Notes under the pieces: model-generated
Seen by the model: the letters and a program-made list of their open reading frames with translations, nothing else
Databases searched by the model: none
What the model was told of the DNA's origin: nothing
From: Janthinobacterium lividum PAMC 25724
GTDB taxonomy: Bacteria; Pseudomonadota; Gammaproteobacteria; Burkholderiales; Burkholderiaceae_D
DNA length: 64,000 bases
Reading direction: 5' to 3'
NCBI GenBank assembly: GCA_000242815.2
Contig: AHHB01000036.1
Span: 1-64,000, forward strand
Shown: positions 9,026-18,519 of the stretch, in pieces
How positions within the stretch are numbered: position 1 is the first letter of the stretch
Layout: each line of letters starts with the position of its first letter
Position numbers and translations under genes: made by a program

Positions 9026-9042
9026 TATAGTATTGCACTATA
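9026..9042. promoter_or_regulatory. Palindromic operator candidate in the aceB-LysR intergenic region
   Basis: TATAGT-ATTGC-ACTATA is a perfect 6-bp inverted repeat with the T-N11-A shape of LysR-type sites. It also contains a -10-like TATAGT for the LysR gene. It lies between the two divergent starts. Confidence 0.4.
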
Positions 9043-9074
9043 AGGCATGGAAACGAGATTAAAAATCACTTCAT

Positions 9075-9105
9075 CTATGCGTTTTTATCACAAGTGATGG
9101 CATAG
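9075..9105. promoter_or_regulatory. Nested inverted repeat just before the LysR start
   Basis: CTATGC pairs with GCATAG, and inside it ATCAC-AA-GTGAT forms a second perfect inverted repeat. It ends five bases before the AGGAG ribosome site of the LysR gene, so it could be an autoregulatory operator or an mRNA hairpin near the ribosome site. Confidence 0.4.
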
Positions 9106-9117
9106 CAGGAGCACGGC

Positions 9118-10029
9118 ATGGGACAGTTCAGACAAATATCAACGTTCGTGGAAGTGGTGGCCAAGGGCAGCCTGTCGGCAGCCGCGCGCGCAGAAGGCAT
9201 CGCCCCGGCCATGATAGGTCGGCGCCTCGATGCGCTGGAGCAGCGCCTGGGCGTGAAACTGCTGCAGCGCACGACGCGCAAACTGGCCTTGACGAATGAA
9301 GGCGCTGCCTTCCTCGAAGATTGCCAGCGCATACTCGGTGAGCTGGAAGAGGCGGAGGCGGCCGTGGCCGAGCGCAGCGTGAAGGCCAGCGGCCATTTGC
9401 TTATTTCCGCGCCGGCCGGCTTCGGGCGCCAGCACGTGGCGCCGTTGATTCCCTCGTTTGTGGCCGAGCACCGTGACGTGACGGTGTCGCTGAACTTGAA
9501 CGACCGCCTGGTCGACCTGATCGGCGAAGGCATCGACGTGGCCATCCGCATCGCCAGCCTGTCCGATTCCTCGCTCGTCAGCACCAAGTTGGCCGATAAC
9601 CAACGCGTGCTGGTCGGCGCGCCCGCCTACCTGAAACGGGCCGGCACGCCGCGCATCCCGGCCGATCTGGCCAAACACAACTGCCTGGCGATCAGCAGCG
9701 AAGGCAGCCAGCGGGGCTGGACCTTCCGCGAAAACGGCAAGAATGTGATTTTGAAGGTGGCGGGCAATATGGTCTGCAACGATGGCGAAGTGCTGCACGA
9801 CTGGGCCCTGGCCGGCAAGGGCCTGGCCTGGCGGTCAATGTGGGAAGTGGGCGCGGAAATCGCCTCCGGCCAGTTGGTGACGGTGCTGGACCAGTTTGCC
9901 GCCCCGGGCAACGATATTTACGCCGTGTTCGCCCAGCGCCGCCATTTGCCGCTGCGCATCCGGGCCTTCGTGGATTTTTTAAGGCATTCGTATTCGCAAG
10001 CCGATTACTGGCGCGAACGCACTAACTGA
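9118..10029 (+). CDS. LysR-type transcriptional regulator
   Basis: 303 residues. The N-terminal winged HTH (residues 1-60) has SLSAAARAEGIAPAMIGRRL followed by LEQRLGVKLLQRTTRKLALT. The C-terminal periplasmic-binding-like effector domain (about 90-295) begins LLISAPAGFGRQHVAPLI, as in the CrgA/DmlR subgroup. An AGGAG site precedes the ATG. It is divergent from aceB, so malate synthase is the obvious candidate target, though the effector molecule cannot be told from sequence. Confidence 0.9.
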   Translation: MGQFRQISTFVEVVAKGSLSAAARAEGIAPAMIGRRLDALEQRLGVKLLQRTTRKLALTNEGAAFLEDCQRILGELEEAEAAVAERSVKASGHLLISAPAGFGRQHVAPLIPSFVAEHRDVTVSLNLNDRLVDLIGEGIDVAIRIASLSDSSLVSTKLADNQRVLVGAPAYLKRAGTPRIPADLAKHNCLAISSEGSQRGWTFRENGKNVILKVAGNMVCNDGEVLHDWALAGKGLAWRSMWEVGAEIASGQLVTVLDQFAAPGNDIYAVFAQRRHLPLRIRAFVDFLRHSYSQADYWRERTN

Positions 10030-10159
10030 GGACACCGGAGGGGCCAAGCACAGCGACTGACTCAGCGGAGGTCGGCTTAGACGGTGACGCAAAGTACGTC
10101 GAAAAGAACGCGTGGCCCTTAAAACACAGGTGAAATCCATGCCTCACAGAAATTTAGGC

Positions 10160-10188
10160 GAAAAAAAATCCTCGGAGACCGAGGATTT
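10160..10188 (-). terminator. Terminator of the cold-shock gene
   Basis: AAATCCTCGG (10166-10175) and CCGAGGATTT (10179-10188) form a stem with a 3-base loop. On the minus strand it is followed by a run of eight T. Confidence 0.9.
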
Positions 10189-10212
10189 CTTTATTTCGTT
10201 TGATCCAGCGTA

Positions 10213-10416
10213 TTAGATTGGCTGAATGTTCGAAGCTTGCTTGCCTTTAGGGCCAGCGGTCACTTCAAAAGAAACGCGTTGGTTCTCTTGCAGGGACTTG
10301 AAGCCGTTCGACTGGATAGCCGAGAAGTGAGCGAACAGATCTTCGCCGCCTTCGTCAGGGGTAATAAAGCCGAAACCCTTCGAATCATTGAACCATTTTA
10401 CGATGCCAGTTGCCAT
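10213..10416 (-). CDS. CspA-family cold-shock protein
   Basis: 67 residues forming a single cold-shock domain that binds single-stranded RNA and DNA as a chaperone and antiterminator. RNP1 ([11 protein letters not shown]) and RNP2 (DLFAHFSAI) are both intact, and it begins [15 protein letters not shown]. It is monocistronic, with its own terminator and a leader of about 100 bases from a likely extended -10 promoter, the long-leader layout usual for cold-shock genes. Without expression data it could be either cold-induced or constitutive. Confidence 0.95.
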   Translation of the reverse strand: MATGIVKWFNDSKGFGFITPDEGGEDLFAHFSAIQSNGFKSLQENQRVSFEVTAGPKGKQASNIQPI

Positions 10417-10523
10417 TACAATTTCCTATTTCAGTTAAGTTGGGCTTGCGCCCGTTATATCGTTTGAAGCAAGAAAGAAATGACAGACAAACTGCACAAC
10501 TACCTCGAATCCAACGATGCCCA

Positions 10524-10529
10524 ATTATA
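10524..10529 (-). promoter_or_regulatory. Extended -10 promoter of the cold-shock gene
   Basis: On the minus strand the sequence reads TTGGTATAAT, a perfect TATAAT with the TG extended element. The predicted start of transcription is near 10517, giving a leader of about 100 nt before the ATG at 10416. The -35 is poor, as expected for extended -10 promoters. Confidence 0.55.
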
Positions 10530-10714
10530 CCAACAAAACTGGGGAAAACCATTCTTTCGCAAAATAAACTTGCGAACACTACTTTAATAGTCAAATCCCC
10601 GTCTTGCTGCACCCTGTACCAGCGGTCTGGAGACACTATATCCTAATCTGCAACGTCGATGCCTTGCGTTGCATCAAATGAATCATTGCAACCACATCTT
10701 TATGGCGCTGTCAT

Positions 10715-11083
10715 TCATGCACTGAAATGCGTCGCGCCCGCATCGAGCGCCGCCCAATGCAGCAGTGTCTCTACTTGACCCCGCACGGCCGGCCATTCTA
10801 CCACTGCCTGCGCGGGGGCATTGAGCATGGCACGCACCTGTTGCTCGATACGCCGGCACTCCTGGCCCAGCGCGGCAAAGCCGAAGGTCGCGGCCGAGCC
10901 GGCCACCGTGTGCAGCGCGCCATGCAGCGACGTCAATGGCTCAAGACGTGGGCCTTCGCTATCGCAGCGGCCGCTTGCCTGCTTGATCGCCTGCATCAGT
11001 GCAGGCACGCGGGTCGCATATTTTTCATTCAGGGCGCGCATGCGCGCGCGAAAATCCGGGTCGATCAAGGTTGCCATCGCCAT
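10715..11083 (-). CDS. Hpt-domain phosphotransfer protein
   Basis: 122 residues, a stand-alone histidine phosphotransfer domain. The phosphoacceptor box LHTVAGSAATFGFAALG has the expected His, followed by the helix ECRRIEQQVRAML. The helices before and after fit the four-helix bundle. Hpt proteins relay phosphate between hybrid kinases and response regulators. It lies 15 bp after upp on the same strand, and no hybrid kinase is adjacent, so its partner is unknown. Confidence 0.75.
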   Translation of the reverse strand: MAMATLIDPDFRARMRALNEKYATRVPALMQAIKQASGRCDSEGPRLEPLTSLHGALHTVAGSAATFGFAALGQECRRIEQQVRAMLNAPAQAVVEWPAVRGQVETLLHWAALDAGATHFSA

Positions 11084-11098
11084 ACTCGCCTGAAAGGC

Positions 11099-11749
11099 TT
11101 ACTTGGTACCGAAGATGCGGTCGCCGGCGTCGCCCAGGCCCGGCACGATGTAAGCATGGTCATCCAGGTGCGAATCGAGCGAGGCGCAGAACATCTTGAC
11201 GTTCGGATGCGCGTTCTGGAACACCGTCACGCCTTCCGGTGCGGCCACCAGCGCCAGGAAGATGATCTGCTCGTCCGTCACGCCCCGCTTCTTCAGCACA
11301 TCGACGGCGTAGACGGCCGAATTGCCGGTCGCCACCATCGGGTCGCACAGGATGAAGGTGCGCTCGTTCAAATCAGGCAGGCGCACCAAGTATTCCACCG
11401 GCATATGGGTGGCCGGGTCGCGGTACACGCCGATGTGGCCGACGCGGGCCGATGGCACCAGGTTCAGCAAGCCGTCGCTCATGCCGATGCCGGCGCGCAA
11501 GATAGGGACGATGGCCAGTTTCTTGCCTGCAATGACAGGCGCGTCGATCGTGACCAACGGGGTCTTGATTTCACGCGTGGTCAGCGGCAGGTCGCGCGTG
11601 ATTTCATAACCCATCAGCAGCGTGATTTCCTTGAGCAATTCGCGAAACGTGCGCGTCGACGTGTCGTGCTCGCGCATGTGGCTCAGCTTGTGCTGGATCA
11701 AAGGGTGATCGGTAATGAACAAATTCGGGAAGCGTGGATCTTGTTTCAT
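11099..11749 (-). CDS. upp: Uracil phosphoribosyltransferase
   Basis: 216 residues. It converts uracil and PRPP to UMP in pyrimidine salvage. The PRPP-binding loop [11 protein letters not shown] is intact, and the family blocks [18 protein letters not shown] and the C-terminal uracil-binding [17 protein letters not shown] are present. It is the first gene of a likely two-gene unit with the Hpt gene. No uracil permease follows. Confidence 0.96.
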   Translation of the reverse strand: MKQDPRFPNLFITDHPLIQHKLSHMREHDTSTRTFRELLKEITLLMGYEITRDLPLTTREIKTPLVTIDAPVIAGKKLAIVPILRAGIGMSDGLLNLVPSARVGHIGVYRDPATHMPVEYLVRLPDLNERTFILCDPMVATGNSAVYAVDVLKKRGVTDEQIIFLALVAAPEGVTVFQNAHPNVKMFCASLDSHLDDHAYIVPGLGDAGDRIFGTK

Positions 11750-11895
11750 ATTGTTTTTCTTTCTCTACTCTCTGACGCTGCGGCAAGCCTGGGCCGCAGG
11801 CGTACTGTGTGTCGATAAAATGATGGATGAGTGCATTATCCCAGCCCATAGCCCGCCTGTGGTCGGAATTTTTGAATTAATCAGATTTATTGAGC

Positions 11896-13578
11896 TCAAC
11901 ACTCGCGCAGTGCGCGCGCCAGGATGGCCGCACAATCGGCGCCCGCCGGCAAGCGGCCATACGCCCCGCCCGGCGCCTGCACCAGTCGCGACTGCAGGAA
12001 CACCTGCGAGATAAAGGGCGGCGCGTGGCGCAGCAGCAATCCCGCCTGCACGGCCAGCACGATGCGCTCGGATAATCGCCTGGCGCCAAATTCATCCATC
12101 TGCGCCCCTTCCAGGTCGGCCAGCAAGCGCCTGCGGTACTCAGTGAAGGCAGCGTCGGCGTCGCCGGCCAGCGCCAGCTCGCCCGCCAGGGCGTCGCGCG
12201 CGGCCGGCGACTTGCCGAAGGCGCGCAAGACGTCCAGGCACATGACGTTGCCCGAACCTTCCCAGATCGAGTTCACGGGCAGCTCGCGATACAAGCGCGC
12301 CAGCGGCGCATCTTCCACATAACCGGTGCCGCCCAGCACCTCCATCGCCTCAAAGCCGAAAGCGGGACCGCGCTTGCATATCCAGTACTTGCCAGCCGGC
12401 GTGAGCACGCGTGCCAGCATCGCTTGCTGTGGATCGTCTTTTTCATCGAAACAACGAGCCAGGCGCAGCGCAAAGGCCGTGGCCGCTTCCGATTCCAGCG
12501 CCAGGTCGACCAGCACGTTTTGCATCAAGGGCTGCTCGACTAGCGGCTTGCCGAACACGGCCCGCTGGCGCGCGTGATGCAATGCCTGGCTCAAGGCGGC
12601 GCGCATGATGCCCGTGCTGCCCAATATGCAGTCGAGGCGCGTGTGGCTGGCCATGTCCAGGATGGTGGCAATGCCCCGCCCCGGCTGCCCTAGCAGCCAG
12701 CCATAGGCATTGGCGAACTCGACTTCCGCCGAGGCATTCGAGCGGTTACCCAGCTTATCCTTCAAGCGCTGCACGCGGATGGCATTACGGCTGCCATCGG
12801 GCAGGTAGCGGGGCAGGAAAAAGCACGACAAGCCGCCCTCCAGCGCCTGTGCCAGGATTAAATGGGCGTCGCATTGTGGCGCCGAAAAAAACCATTTGTG
12901 GCCGACGATGCGCCAGGCACCGCTGGCCTCGTCGCCGAACAGGGCTTGCGCCTCGGCCGGCGGCACCGGCACGGCGCGCGTGGTGTTGCTGCGCACGTCC
13001 GAACCGCCCTGCTTTTCCGTCATGCCCATGCCGACCAGGGCGCCGCGTTTGTGCTCCACGGGCAGGGAGCGAGGATCATATTGGCGCGACAGGATCTTCG
13101 GCAGCCAGCGCGCGGCGATATGCGGCAGATCAAGCGCCTGGCGCAAGGCCGGCACCGAGGCATAGGTCATCGTTACGGGACACTGCGTGCCGTTTTCCAC
13201 CTGCCCTATTAATATGTAGACCGCCGCGCGCGCCACCTGGGCGCCAGGGCCAGGCGAAGTCCATGGTGACGCGTGCGCACCGGCTCCCACAAGGATGGCC
13301 ATCAGCGCATGCCAGGCCGGATGAAATTGCACTTCGTCGTTGCGGCGCCCGGCCCGATCGAATTGCTGCAGCTCGGGCACATGGATATTGGCCAGGCGCG
13401 CCAGCGCATACGTCTCGGCGCAGCCCAGCTTCGCGCCCAACGCATCGAGCTCCTGCAGCGCCGCGCCACCGCCCTCGCGCCGCAGCGCCTCGATCAAGGC
13501 GGGATCGCAGGCGAACAGATTGACGTTTTCAAACGGCGTGGCCTGGTTGAAAACTTCATGCGTGTCAAAGGCATTCAT
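11896..13578 (-). CDS. AidB-like acyl-CoA dehydrogenase
   Basis: 560 residues, longer than ordinary acyl-CoA dehydrogenases and matching the AidB group. The N-terminus HEVFNQATPFENVNLF, RLANIHVPELQQFD and FHPAWHALM are AidB-type blocks. The FAD/acyl core carries VGMGMTEKQGGSDVRSNTT, with HKWFFSAPQCDAHL, and the C-terminal part has GFEAMEVLGGTGYVEDAPLARLYRE and NSIWEGSGNVMCLDVLRA. E. coli AidB is an alkylation-response flavoprotein that binds DNA; here the substrate is unknown. It appears monocistronic. Confidence 0.85.
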   Translation of the reverse strand: MNAFDTHEVFNQATPFENVNLFACDPALIEALRREGGGAALQELDALGAKLGCAETYALARLANIHVPELQQFDRAGRRNDEVQFHPAWHALMAILVGAGAHASPWTSPGPGAQVARAAVYILIGQVENGTQCPVTMTYASVPALRQALDLPHIAARWLPKILSRQYDPRSLPVEHKRGALVGMGMTEKQGGSDVRSNTTRAVPVPPAEAQALFGDEASGAWRIVGHKWFFSAPQCDAHLILAQALEGGLSCFFLPRYLPDGSRNAIRVQRLKDKLGNRSNASAEVEFANAYGWLLGQPGRGIATILDMASHTRLDCILGSTGIMRAALSQALHHARQRAVFGKPLVEQPLMQNVLVDLALESEAATAFALRLARCFDEKDDPQQAMLARVLTPAGKYWICKRGPAFGFEAMEVLGGTGYVEDAPLARLYRELPVNSIWEGSGNVMCLDVLRAFGKSPAARDALAGELALAGDADAAFTEYRRRLLADLEGAQMDEFGARRLSERIVLAVQAGLLLRHAPPFISQVFLQSRLVQAPGGAYGRLPAGADCAAILARALREC

Positions 13579-13986
13579 GGAGGCCTTGCGTGATTTGTTA
13601 TCATGGCGCCCTTGCTATCCCTGGCGCAGCGTCAACACCTTCAGCGGCCAGACTAGCGCAAAGCGCATGGCAAGGCAAGCGCGCGCCAGGAAGCAAGCGC
13701 AGCAGCATATTTCCCCAGGAAAAGAAAAAATCTGCGCGTATCGCGCACGATGATTTTTTTTCATGGAAGGCAAGAATATTTGCAAAACCTGAAGCAATGT
13801 TGCTCTATTTCATGTAACCAAATGTTTTTCAATGATACATTTCGTGTAGATCGCGTTCCGATAGTTACTCTCGGCCGAAGATGGCGCGCGTAGCGCACGA
13901 TGCACTTTTCCGTTGGCGCCCCTGCACTGCTGGGGCGCTGGCAGTGACAACAGATAAAAGATAACAAAAAGGTAAAAGCCAGCACG
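13579..13986. other. Intergenic region (408 bp) with one GC-rich hairpin
   Basis: No gene is visible. GCGCCCC (13916-13922) pairs with GGGGCGC (13932-13938) about 50 bp before the GGDEF-EAL start. It has no T-run, so it could be a leader structure but is not a good terminator. The rest is ordinary promoter-type sequence for the two divergent genes. I looked for the c-di-GMP riboswitch core and did not see it. Confidence 0.5.
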
Positions 13987-15726
13987 ATGTTTTCCAGCAC
14001 CCCATCCGCCGCCCACCGCGAGGCACGCCACGAGTTGGACAACCTCATGGAAGAGGCCGGCGACCTCGTGTTCCGGCTCGATACGGACGGCCTGATCCTG
14101 TTCGCCAGCAAGCGCGCGCACACCCTGTTCAGCGCGCCATCGGGCCTGTGCGGCCATTTGCTGCTGCCGCTGGCCGCCGAAGCATCGCGCGCCGCGCTGC
14201 AGGCCGCACTGCAAGATTGCCTGGAAGAACCGGGGCGCCTGGAAGTGCGCCTGCAAACGCCGGACCAGGAAATCTGGTTCGAGCTGCGCCTGTCTTCTTA
14301 TATGAATGCAGACGGCATCGCCGAATTGCTGGTGGTCGGGCGCGACACATCGGCCCAGCACAACACGGAGGAACGCCTGCGCCACATGGCTACGCACGAT
14401 GCGCTGACGGGACTGCCGAACCGCCTGCTGCTGTCGGACCGCATCCGCATGGTCATCGCCCAGGCGGCACGTTCCGGGCAGAGCTTTTACGTGGCCACCA
14501 TCGGCCTCGATGGGTTTAAAAAAGTCAACGATGGCCTCGGCCATCCCGTCGGCGACGCCGTGCTGCGCCTGGCCGCCATGCGCCTGCGCAAGACGCTGCG
14601 CGACAGCGACACGCTGGCGCGCGTGGGTGGCGATGAATTCGTTGCCGTACTGCCAGGCAGCGCCACCGATGCGCAGATCAAGCTGGTGACGGGGCGCCTG
14701 CTGGCAACCCTGCAAGCGCCTTTCGAAGTCGATGGTCACACCATCTACGTGGGGGCATCCGTGGGCGTCTCGATCTATCCACTGCACGCCGACGATGAAG
14801 TGCGCCTGGTGGCACTGGCTGATGCGGCCATGTCGCGCGCCAAGGAGACGGGAAAGGCCCGCTGCCTGGTCTACAGCCCGCGCCTGAACGGTCCGTCGGA
14901 ACATGACATCTCGCTGGAAGCGGCCATGTTCAACGCCGTGCGAGAAGGCGAGTTTTTGCTCTTTTATCAGCCCATCGTCGACGCGCACACGCGGCAAATC
15001 CAAGGTTTCGAAACACTGATGCGCTGGAAGCACCCTACCCTGGGCCTGGTACCGCCGGTGCGCTTCATCCCGATTGCCGAAGCCAATGGCCTGATCAACC
15101 TGCTGGGCGCCTGGGCGCTGAAGTCGGCCTGCGTGCAGCTCAAGCAGTTCCAGGACGTGGCCAAGCGGCCGCTCTACATCTCGGTCAACATCAGCCCGCG
15201 CCAGTTCCGCAACGACAAATTCCTCGACGTGCTCGATGACGCCATCGCCTTTTCAGGCCTCTCGGGCGAACACCTGGTGCTGGAAATCACGGAAGGCACG
15301 CTGATGACCGACCCCGTGCATGCGGAAACCATCCTCGTCAAGATGACGGAGCGCCGCGCGCGCATCGCCATCGACGATTTCGGCACCGGCTATTCCTCGC
15401 TCGCATATTTAAAGCGCTTCCCCATTTCCGTACTGAAGATCGACCGTACCTTCATCAAGGACTTGCCCGGATCGAGCAAGGATGCGGCCATCTGCAACAC
15501 CATTCTCGACCTGGCCAAGCATTTGACTTTGTCCGTGGTGGCCGAAGGCGTGGAAACGGAGGAGCAGATGCACTTCATGGCGTCGCGCGGCTGCCAGTAT
15601 GTGCAAGGCTATTTGACAGGCAAACCGATGCCGCCCCATGCTGCGCTATCAGCCTTGAGCGAAAGAACCTATGCGACGCTGGTGCCCACGCCGCATGCCC
15701 ATGAACAGCGCGGAGGGGGGCAATGA
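13987..15726 (+). CDS. PAS-GGDEF-EAL c-di-GMP enzyme
   Basis: 579 residues, no membrane segment. A PAS-like domain covers about 10-125. The GGDEF domain (about 135-290) has DALTGLPNR, an intact GGDEF at 214-218, and an upstream RDSD inhibitory site with the right 5-residue spacing, so it can probably make c-di-GMP and be feedback-inhibited. The EAL domain (about 310-560) has FETLMRW in place of EAL, but keeps [22 protein letters not shown] and [11 protein letters not shown], so the phosphodiesterase site is largely intact. The stop overlaps the HDOD gene start (ATGA), so the two are coupled. Confidence 0.9.
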   Translation: MFSSTPSAAHREARHELDNLMEEAGDLVFRLDTDGLILFASKRAHTLFSAPSGLCGHLLLPLAAEASRAALQAALQDCLEEPGRLEVRLQTPDQEIWFELRLSSYMNADGIAELLVVGRDTSAQHNTEERLRHMATHDALTGLPNRLLLSDRIRMVIAQAARSGQSFYVATIGLDGFKKVNDGLGHPVGDAVLRLAAMRLRKTLRDSDTLARVGGDEFVAVLPGSATDAQIKLVTGRLLATLQAPFEVDGHTIYVGASVGVSIYPLHADDEVRLVALADAAMSRAKETGKARCLVYSPRLNGPSEHDISLEAAMFNAVREGEFLLFYQPIVDAHTRQIQGFETLMRWKHPTLGLVPPVRFIPIAEANGLINLLGAWALKSACVQLKQFQDVAKRPLYISVNISPRQFRNDKFLDVLDDAIAFSGLSGEHLVLEITEGTLMTDPVHAETILVKMTERRARIAIDDFGTGYSSLAYLKRFPISVLKIDRTFIKDLPGSSKDAAICNTILDLAKHLTLSVVAEGVETEEQMHFMASRGCQYVQGYLTGKPMPPHAALSALSERTYATLVPTPHAHEQRGGGQ

Positions 15727-17216
15727 ATCCATGTCATTTCTCGGTGCCGACACAGCTCGGCAAAAACACCCTGGACCTGCTGTGGGCGCGCACGCGCCAA
15801 CAGGGCGACATGCCCGGCTTCGCGAAAGCCATCAGCGCCATCCTCGGCGCCATGCGCGGCGAGGATGACAATGAATTCGACATCACGCAAACGGTGTTGT
15901 CCGATCCTGTCCTCACGAACAAGGTGCTGCGACTGGCCAATAGCGGCATGTATTCAGCTTTCGGCCAGCGAGTCAACACGATCTCAAAGGCCGTGCTGGT
16001 GCTGGGTATCGATGCCATCGGCCATCTGGCGCTGGGCTTGAAACTGATCGAGGAACTATCGCAGGCCTCACCCGACTCCGTCAGCGCCCACGTGGAAATG
16101 GAAAAGGCCGTGCTGGCCGGAATGGTGGCGCAGCAGGTAGCCACCAGCGCCGGCAACGTGCAGGCGGAGCAAGCCGTCGTCTGCGCCATGCTGCACACTC
16201 TTGGCCGCATGATGGTGACGTTCTACATGACCGATTTCTGGACGCGCATGCAGGCGCATGCGGGTGCCGGCAATGAGGCGGCGGCGCGCGAAATTCTCGG
16301 TATATCGCTGCCGGAAGTGGGCTATGCCACGGCTGCCCACTGGGGCTTGCCGCAGCACCTGATCAACGGCATGCACCCGATGGAGCCGTCGCTCGACAAC
16401 GCCCCCCTCAACGGCACGGACTGGATGGCGGGCCTGTCGACCATGGCAGCGCGCTGCGCCGACTCGCTGTGGCATGACGATGCGGCCGGCGCGGCACGGG
16501 TGCATTCCCTGATCGACGACTATGCCGATACGCTGGGCATGACCTCGACGGACCTGGCGGTGGCCGTGGACAAGGCCAAGACAATGGCCGCGGCCGACCT
16601 GTCGATCGCGCCCTTGTCGAAACCGGCCGAACGGCGCGCGCGCCAGCTGGCCTCGACGCGCATGCGCGCCGAGGGCAATCGCATCCTGATCGGCGGCCTG
16701 GCCGACTTGCGCAGCGCCATCGGCAGCGCCAACCCGGGCCAGATGGTCTCGATGGCGCTCGAAACGCTACACCAGGGCTTTGATTTTTCGCGCTCGGTGG
16801 CTTTTGTGCGCAACCACCGCGATCATTTGTACTCGGCGCGCATCAGCATGGGCGAAGGCATGGCCGATCTGCAAGACCTGATGGTGTTTGGCGACGCCTA
16901 TGAGCCGAACGTGTTCCACGCGGCCCTCAATAGCGACCGCGTGATTTTCATCGACAATGCGCGCGACCCGAAATTTGCCGCCAAGCTGCCGCAATGGTGG
17001 AAAGCCACGCTGTCGGAGGCGCGCAGCTTTATCGTACTGCCTCTGTCGGCCAACGGCCACCCCACAGGCTTCTTGTACGGCGACTGGGACGACAGCTTCC
17101 CGCCGATCCAGCTGAACCAGACGGAATTTAGCCTGATCAACGATATACGGGCGTTATTGGTGCAGTCGGTGGAGATGCGCCACCAGCTGGAGCTGGTGGC
17201 AAATAAGGTTGCATGA
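15723..17216 (+). CDS. HDOD-domain protein with C-terminal GAF-like domain
   Basis: 497 residues. The N-terminal HDOD domain (about 25-225) shows ITQTVLSDPVLTNKVLRLAN and NTISKAVLVLGIDAIGHLAL; it is an HD-like fold that has lost the hydrolase residues and usually signals. Residues about 330-490 look like a GAF-type sensor (MALETLHQGFDFSRSVAFV, FIVLPLSANGHPTGFLYGDW). It overlaps the GGDEF-EAL gene by 4 bp, so it is likely part of the same c-di-GMP signalling unit. Its output partner is unknown. Confidence 0.8.
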   Translation: MNPCHFSVPTQLGKNTLDLLWARTRQQGDMPGFAKAISAILGAMRGEDDNEFDITQTVLSDPVLTNKVLRLANSGMYSAFGQRVNTISKAVLVLGIDAIGHLALGLKLIEELSQASPDSVSAHVEMEKAVLAGMVAQQVATSAGNVQAEQAVVCAMLHTLGRMMVTFYMTDFWTRMQAHAGAGNEAAAREILGISLPEVGYATAAHWGLPQHLINGMHPMEPSLDNAPLNGTDWMAGLSTMAARCADSLWHDDAAGAARVHSLIDDYADTLGMTSTDLAVAVDKAKTMAAADLSIAPLSKPAERRARQLASTRMRAEGNRILIGGLADLRSAIGSANPGQMVSMALETLHQGFDFSRSVAFVRNHRDHLYSARISMGEGMADLQDLMVFGDAYEPNVFHAALNSDRVIFIDNARDPKFAAKLPQWWKATLSEARSFIVLPLSANGHPTGFLYGDWDDSFPPIQLNQTEFSLINDIRALLVQSVEMRHQLELVANKVA

Positions 17217-17262
17217 GAACACCTGAGCAAACCTACTGCGCGTCGGTATAGGCGGCCTGCGA

Positions 17263-17340
17263 TGCTCACCGTACCTTCGTACGGTTGCGCTTCTCAGCCA
17301 CCTATCCCTTCCGCTCGCTACGGTTTTGTCAGGTGTCGCA
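17263..17340 (-). repeat. Dispersed intergenic repeat, copy B
   Basis: On the minus strand this reads CACCTGACAAAACCGTAGCG, then AGCGGAAGGGAT, then AGAAGCGCAACCGTAC, matching copies at 5030 and 46785. A GTACGAAGGTAC inverted repeat closes the element. It lies between the HDOD gene and aroC. Confidence 0.6.
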
Positions 17341-17374
17341 AGCGTCGTTGTTAAACGAGAAGACGACCATCATG

Positions 17375-17418
17375 GGTCGTAGGTCGGATTAGGGCCGCAG
17401 GCCCGTAATCCGACGACC
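17375..17418. repeat. REP-like palindrome
   Basis: GTCGGATTA (17383-17391) pairs with TAATCCGAC (17406-17414), with GGGCC/GGCCC inside and GGTCG/CGACC outside. It lies just past the aroC stop and may act as a terminator or mRNA-stabilising hairpin. A related copy is at 38295-38332. Confidence 0.75.
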
Positions 17419-17424
17419 TTCAGC

Positions 17425-18519
17425 TTACTTCAACTTCGGCGTATTCACCGAGACATCACCGCACTGCGCGCGGTGCATCAGGGCATGGTCGATCAGTACC
17501 AGCGCCAACATGGCTTCGGCGATCGGCGTGGCGCGGATGCCCACGCAAGGATCGTGGCGGCCGAACGTTTCCACCATCACGGCATTGCCCTCTTTATCGA
17601 TCGAACGGCGCGGCGTGCGGATCGACGACGTCGGCTTGATGGCGATCGAGACACTGATATCCTGCCCCGTCGAGATGCCACCGAGTACGCCACCGGCGTT
17701 ATTGCCGATAAAACCTTGCGATGTCAGTTCGTCGCCGTGCTCGGAGCCCTTCTGCGCGACCGAGTCAAAACCGGCGCCGATTTCCACGCCCTTGACGGCA
17801 TTGATGCCCATCATGGCATAGGCGATGTCGGCATCGAGCTTATCGTAGATGGGCTGGCCCAAGCCGACCGGCACGTTTTGCGCCATCACATCAATACGCG
17901 CGCCGATGGAATCGCCATCACGGCGCAATTGGTCCATGGCCGCTTCCATGCGCCCGATCAGGTCGGCATCGCCGCTGGCGGCAAAGAAGGGGTTCGCATG
18001 CACGTGTTCCCAAGACTGGAACGGCACGGCAATGTCGCCCAGTTGGCTCATGCAGCCCTTGAAGGTGGTGCCGTACTGCTGCAGCAGCCATTTCTTGGCG
18101 ATCGCCGCCGCCCCCACGACGGGCGCCGTCAGGCGCGCCGAGGAACGCCCGCCGCCGCGCGGGTCGCGCACGCCGTATTTATGCCAATACGTGTAGTCGG
18201 CGTGGCCGGGGCGGAAGCTTTCCGCGATGTTGCCGTAGTCCTTGCTGCGCTGGTCTTCATTGCGGATCAGCAGCGCAATCGGCGTACCCGTGGTCACGCC
18301 TTGATACACACCAGAGAGAATTTCCACCGTGTCCGATTCCTGGCGCTGCGTCACGTGGCGCGAGGTGCCCGGCTTGCGGCGGTCCAGCTCGGGCTGGATA
18401 TCGGCTTCCGACAGGACCAATCCCGGAGGACAGCCGTCGATCACGCAGCCGATAGCCGGGCCATGCGATTCGCCGAAAGTGGTAACAGTAAACAGTTTGC
18501 CAAAAGAATTGCCGGACAT
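17425..18519 (-). CDS. aroC: Chorismate synthase
   Basis: 364 residues, the usual length. It converts EPSP to chorismate with reduced FMN, the last step of the shikimate pathway. Signatures include [18 protein letters not shown] at the N-terminus, [15 protein letters not shown], and the late [15 protein letters not shown] with the FMN/substrate-binding Arg, plus [18 protein letters not shown]. It appears monocistronic, and a REP-like hairpin follows. Confidence 0.97.
   Translation of the reverse strand: MSGNSFGKLFTVTTFGESHGPAIGCVIDGCPPGLVLSEADIQPELDRRKPGTSRHVTQRQESDTVEILSGVYQGVTTGTPIALLIRNEDQRSKDYGNIAESFRPGHADYTYWHKYGVRDPRGGGRSSARLTAPVVGAAAIAKKWLLQQYGTTFKGCMSQLGDIAVPFQSWEHVHANPFFAASGDADLIGRMEAAMDQLRRDGDSIGARIDVMAQNVPVGLGQPIYDKLDADIAYAMMGINAVKGVEIGAGFDSVAQKGSEHGDELTSQGFIGNNAGGVLGGISTGQDISVSIAIKPTSSIRTPRRSIDKEGNAVMVETFGRHDPCVGIRATPIAEAMLALVLIDHALMHRAQCGDVSVNTPKLK

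Noticed and set aside
10385-10646. Small open frames on both strands in the cold-shock leader
   Set aside because: They overlap the promoter and leader of the cold-shock gene, have no ribosome sites and no recognisable features.
13840-13986. Possible c-di-GMP riboswitch upstream of the GGDEF-EAL gene
   Set aside because: The conserved core of the known c-di-GMP aptamers is not visible; only one GC-rich hairpin is present.
13810-15033. 407-codon minus-strand frame
   Set aside because: It is antisense to the PAS-GGDEF-EAL gene and rich in His, Gln and Arg, typical of a GC-rich shadow frame.
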